DNA of 6,246 nt. It comes from Solirubrobacteraceae bacterium. GTDB taxonomy: Bacteria > Actinomycetota > Thermoleophilia > Solirubrobacterales > Solirubrobacteraceae. Below are positions 5,468-6,246 of the stretch, piece after piece. The notes under the pieces were generated by a model. It saw only the letters and a list, made by a program, of their open reading frames with translations. It was not told the origin of the DNA and made no database searches. The translations under genes and the position numbers were made by a program. The stretch spans positions 1-6,246 of the forward strand of contig JAICJK010000167.1 in NCBI GenBank assembly GCA_025928415.1. Direction: 5' to 3'. The stretch's first letter is position 1; each line of letters starts with the position of its first letter.

Positions 5468-6246
5468 GCCTGCTCGTCGTCCGGCGCCGGGGCCTCGGTG
5501 CCGGGCGCCTCGGCGTCGGGCGACGGGTCGGTGTCCCGGCCCTCCTCCGCGGCCGTCTCGTGCTCGGCGACGTCCTCGTCGGACGCGGCGGGCTCGGCGT
5601 CGTCGCCGGGCTGCACCGCGGCCTCCGGTGCGCTCGCGGCGTCGCCGGCCTCCCCGGCCTCGGCCGGCTCGGCCTCGCCGGCGTCGCGCGTCGTCTCGTC
5701 CTGCGAGGTGGCGACCAGCGTCGAGCCCGTCATGGTGCCGGAGAACACGTCGTCGCTCAGGCCGAGCGACGGCACGTCGTCGAGGTCGCCGGCGCCCGGC
5801 GCGGCGTAGCCGCCCTCCTCGGGCGAGCGCAGCGGGAGGACCTGGCCCTCCACGCGCTTGACCGACAGCGACAGCCGGCGGCGCTCGGAGTCGATCTCGA
5901 GGATCCGCACGCGGACCTCGTCGTCCGGCTGGACGACCTCGCGCGGGTTCTCCACGTGGTGGTTGGCCAGCTCGGAGATGTGCACGAGGCCCTCGACGCC
6001 GTCGAGGATCTCGACGAAGGCGCCGAACGTGACGACCTTGGTGACCTTGCCGGCCAGCTCGTCGCCGACGTTGTAGGTGTCGACGACCCGCTGCCACGGG
6101 TCCTCCTGGGTCTGCTTGAGGCCCAGGGAGATGCGCTGGCGGTCGCGGTCGATGTCGAGGACCTTCACCGCGACGGTGTCGCCGATGTTGAGGATCTCCG
6201 ACGGGTGGTTGACGTGCGACCAGCTCAGCTCGGAGATGTGGATCAG
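5464..6246 (-). CDS. rpsA: 30S ribosomal protein S1, C-terminal part (gene runs off the right edge)
   Basis: The 260 visible codons open at the window edge inside an S1 domain (LIHISELSWSHVNHPSEIL, ending ISLGLKQT near residue 46). A complete S1 OB-fold repeat follows at about 60-131: GDELAGKVTKVVTFGAFVEI, GVEGLVHISELANHHVENP, and DSERRRLSLSVK. S1 binds mRNA on the 30S subunit and helps place the message for initiation. The phrases EDPW and HISELSW are hallmarks of the last two repeats of bacterial S1, so the missing part should hold earlier repeats. After the last repeat comes a tail of about 125 residues, very rich in Asp, Glu, Ala and Pro, with no predicted fold; actinobacterial S1 proteins often carry such a tail. 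The TGA at 5466-5464 overlaps the proposed coaE start. The GTG at 6168 lies inside the reading frame and is not the true start. An S1-like RNA-binding protein other than RpsA is unlikely given the adjacent coaE. Confidence 0.93.
   Translation of the reverse strand: MIHISELSWSHVNHPSEILNIGDTVAVKVLDIDRDRQRISLGLKQTQEDPWQRVVDTYNVGDELAGKVTKVVTFGAFVEILDGVEGLVHISELANHHVENPREVVQPDDEVRVRILEIDSERRRLSLSVKRVEGQVLPLRSPEEGGYAAPGAGDLDDVPSLGLSDDVFSGTMTGSTLVATSQDETTRDAGEAEPAEAGEAGDAASAPEAAVQPGDDAEPAASDEDVAEHETAAEEGRDTDPSPDAEAPGTEAPAPDDEQA

Noticed and set aside
4565..5809. Plus-strand 414-codon open frame opposite coaE and the transglycosylase
   Set aside because: It is antisense to two genes with intact catalytic motifs, and its Ser/Ala/Pro-rich end mirrors the acidic tail of S1.
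5468..6097. Upstream extension of the CoaE frame to a 410-residue protein
   Set aside because: The added 210 residues are an alternative frame of rpsA dominated by Arg, Gly and Ala. CoaE is normally about 200 residues and its P-loop lies near the N-terminus.

Overview
The window is about 70% GC and every gene I can support lies on the minus strand, so the biological reading order runs from high to low coordinates. The base composition, the rpsA-coaE gene order, and tip-type prepilins with a C-terminal DUF4900-like domain point to an actinobacterium of the Thermoleophilia (Solirubrobacterales/Conexibacter/Patulibacter-like). That placement is an inference from sequence character, not from a database search.

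Right block (6246-4168), housekeeping and cell wall: the 3' part of rpsA (ribosomal protein S1, with a long acidic tail), coaE (dephospho-CoA kinase) overlapping the rpsA stop codon, and a membrane-anchored SLT-type lytic transglycosylase 7 nt downstream of coaE. The three are packed like one operon. The 152-nt gap that follows holds a strong 11-13 bp inverted repeat, the best candidate for the end of this unit.

Central block (4015-319), a three-gene type IV prepilin cassette: (i) a 471-aa PilV-like prepilin with a SpaA/carboxypeptidase-regulatory-like beta domain, (ii) a 235-aa PilW-like prepilin with Gln at +1, and (iii) a 529-aa PilX/GspK-like prepilin that lacks the usual Glu+5 and ends in a DUF4900-like domain. 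The genes overlap by 4 nt and 13 nt, and a perfect GGAGG ribosome-binding site for the third lies inside the second. They look like the minor pilins of a type IV pilus or secretion-type pseudopilus, with the third as the likely tip or initiator. No assembly ATPase, platform protein, secretin or prepilin peptidase is encoded here, so these must come from elsewhere.

Left edge (251-1): the first 83 codons of an ECF-type RNA polymerase sigma factor (region 2), 67 nt downstream of the prepilin cassette on the same strand. The gene continues outside the window.

I see no RNA genes, CRISPR array, insertion sequence or sign of recent transfer. The long plus-strand open frames are high-GC shadows of the minus-strand genes. 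The most interesting part is the prepilin cassette, with its domain fusion and Glu5-less large member. Next come the apparent lack of a standard coaE start codon and the repeat-rich intergenic region.
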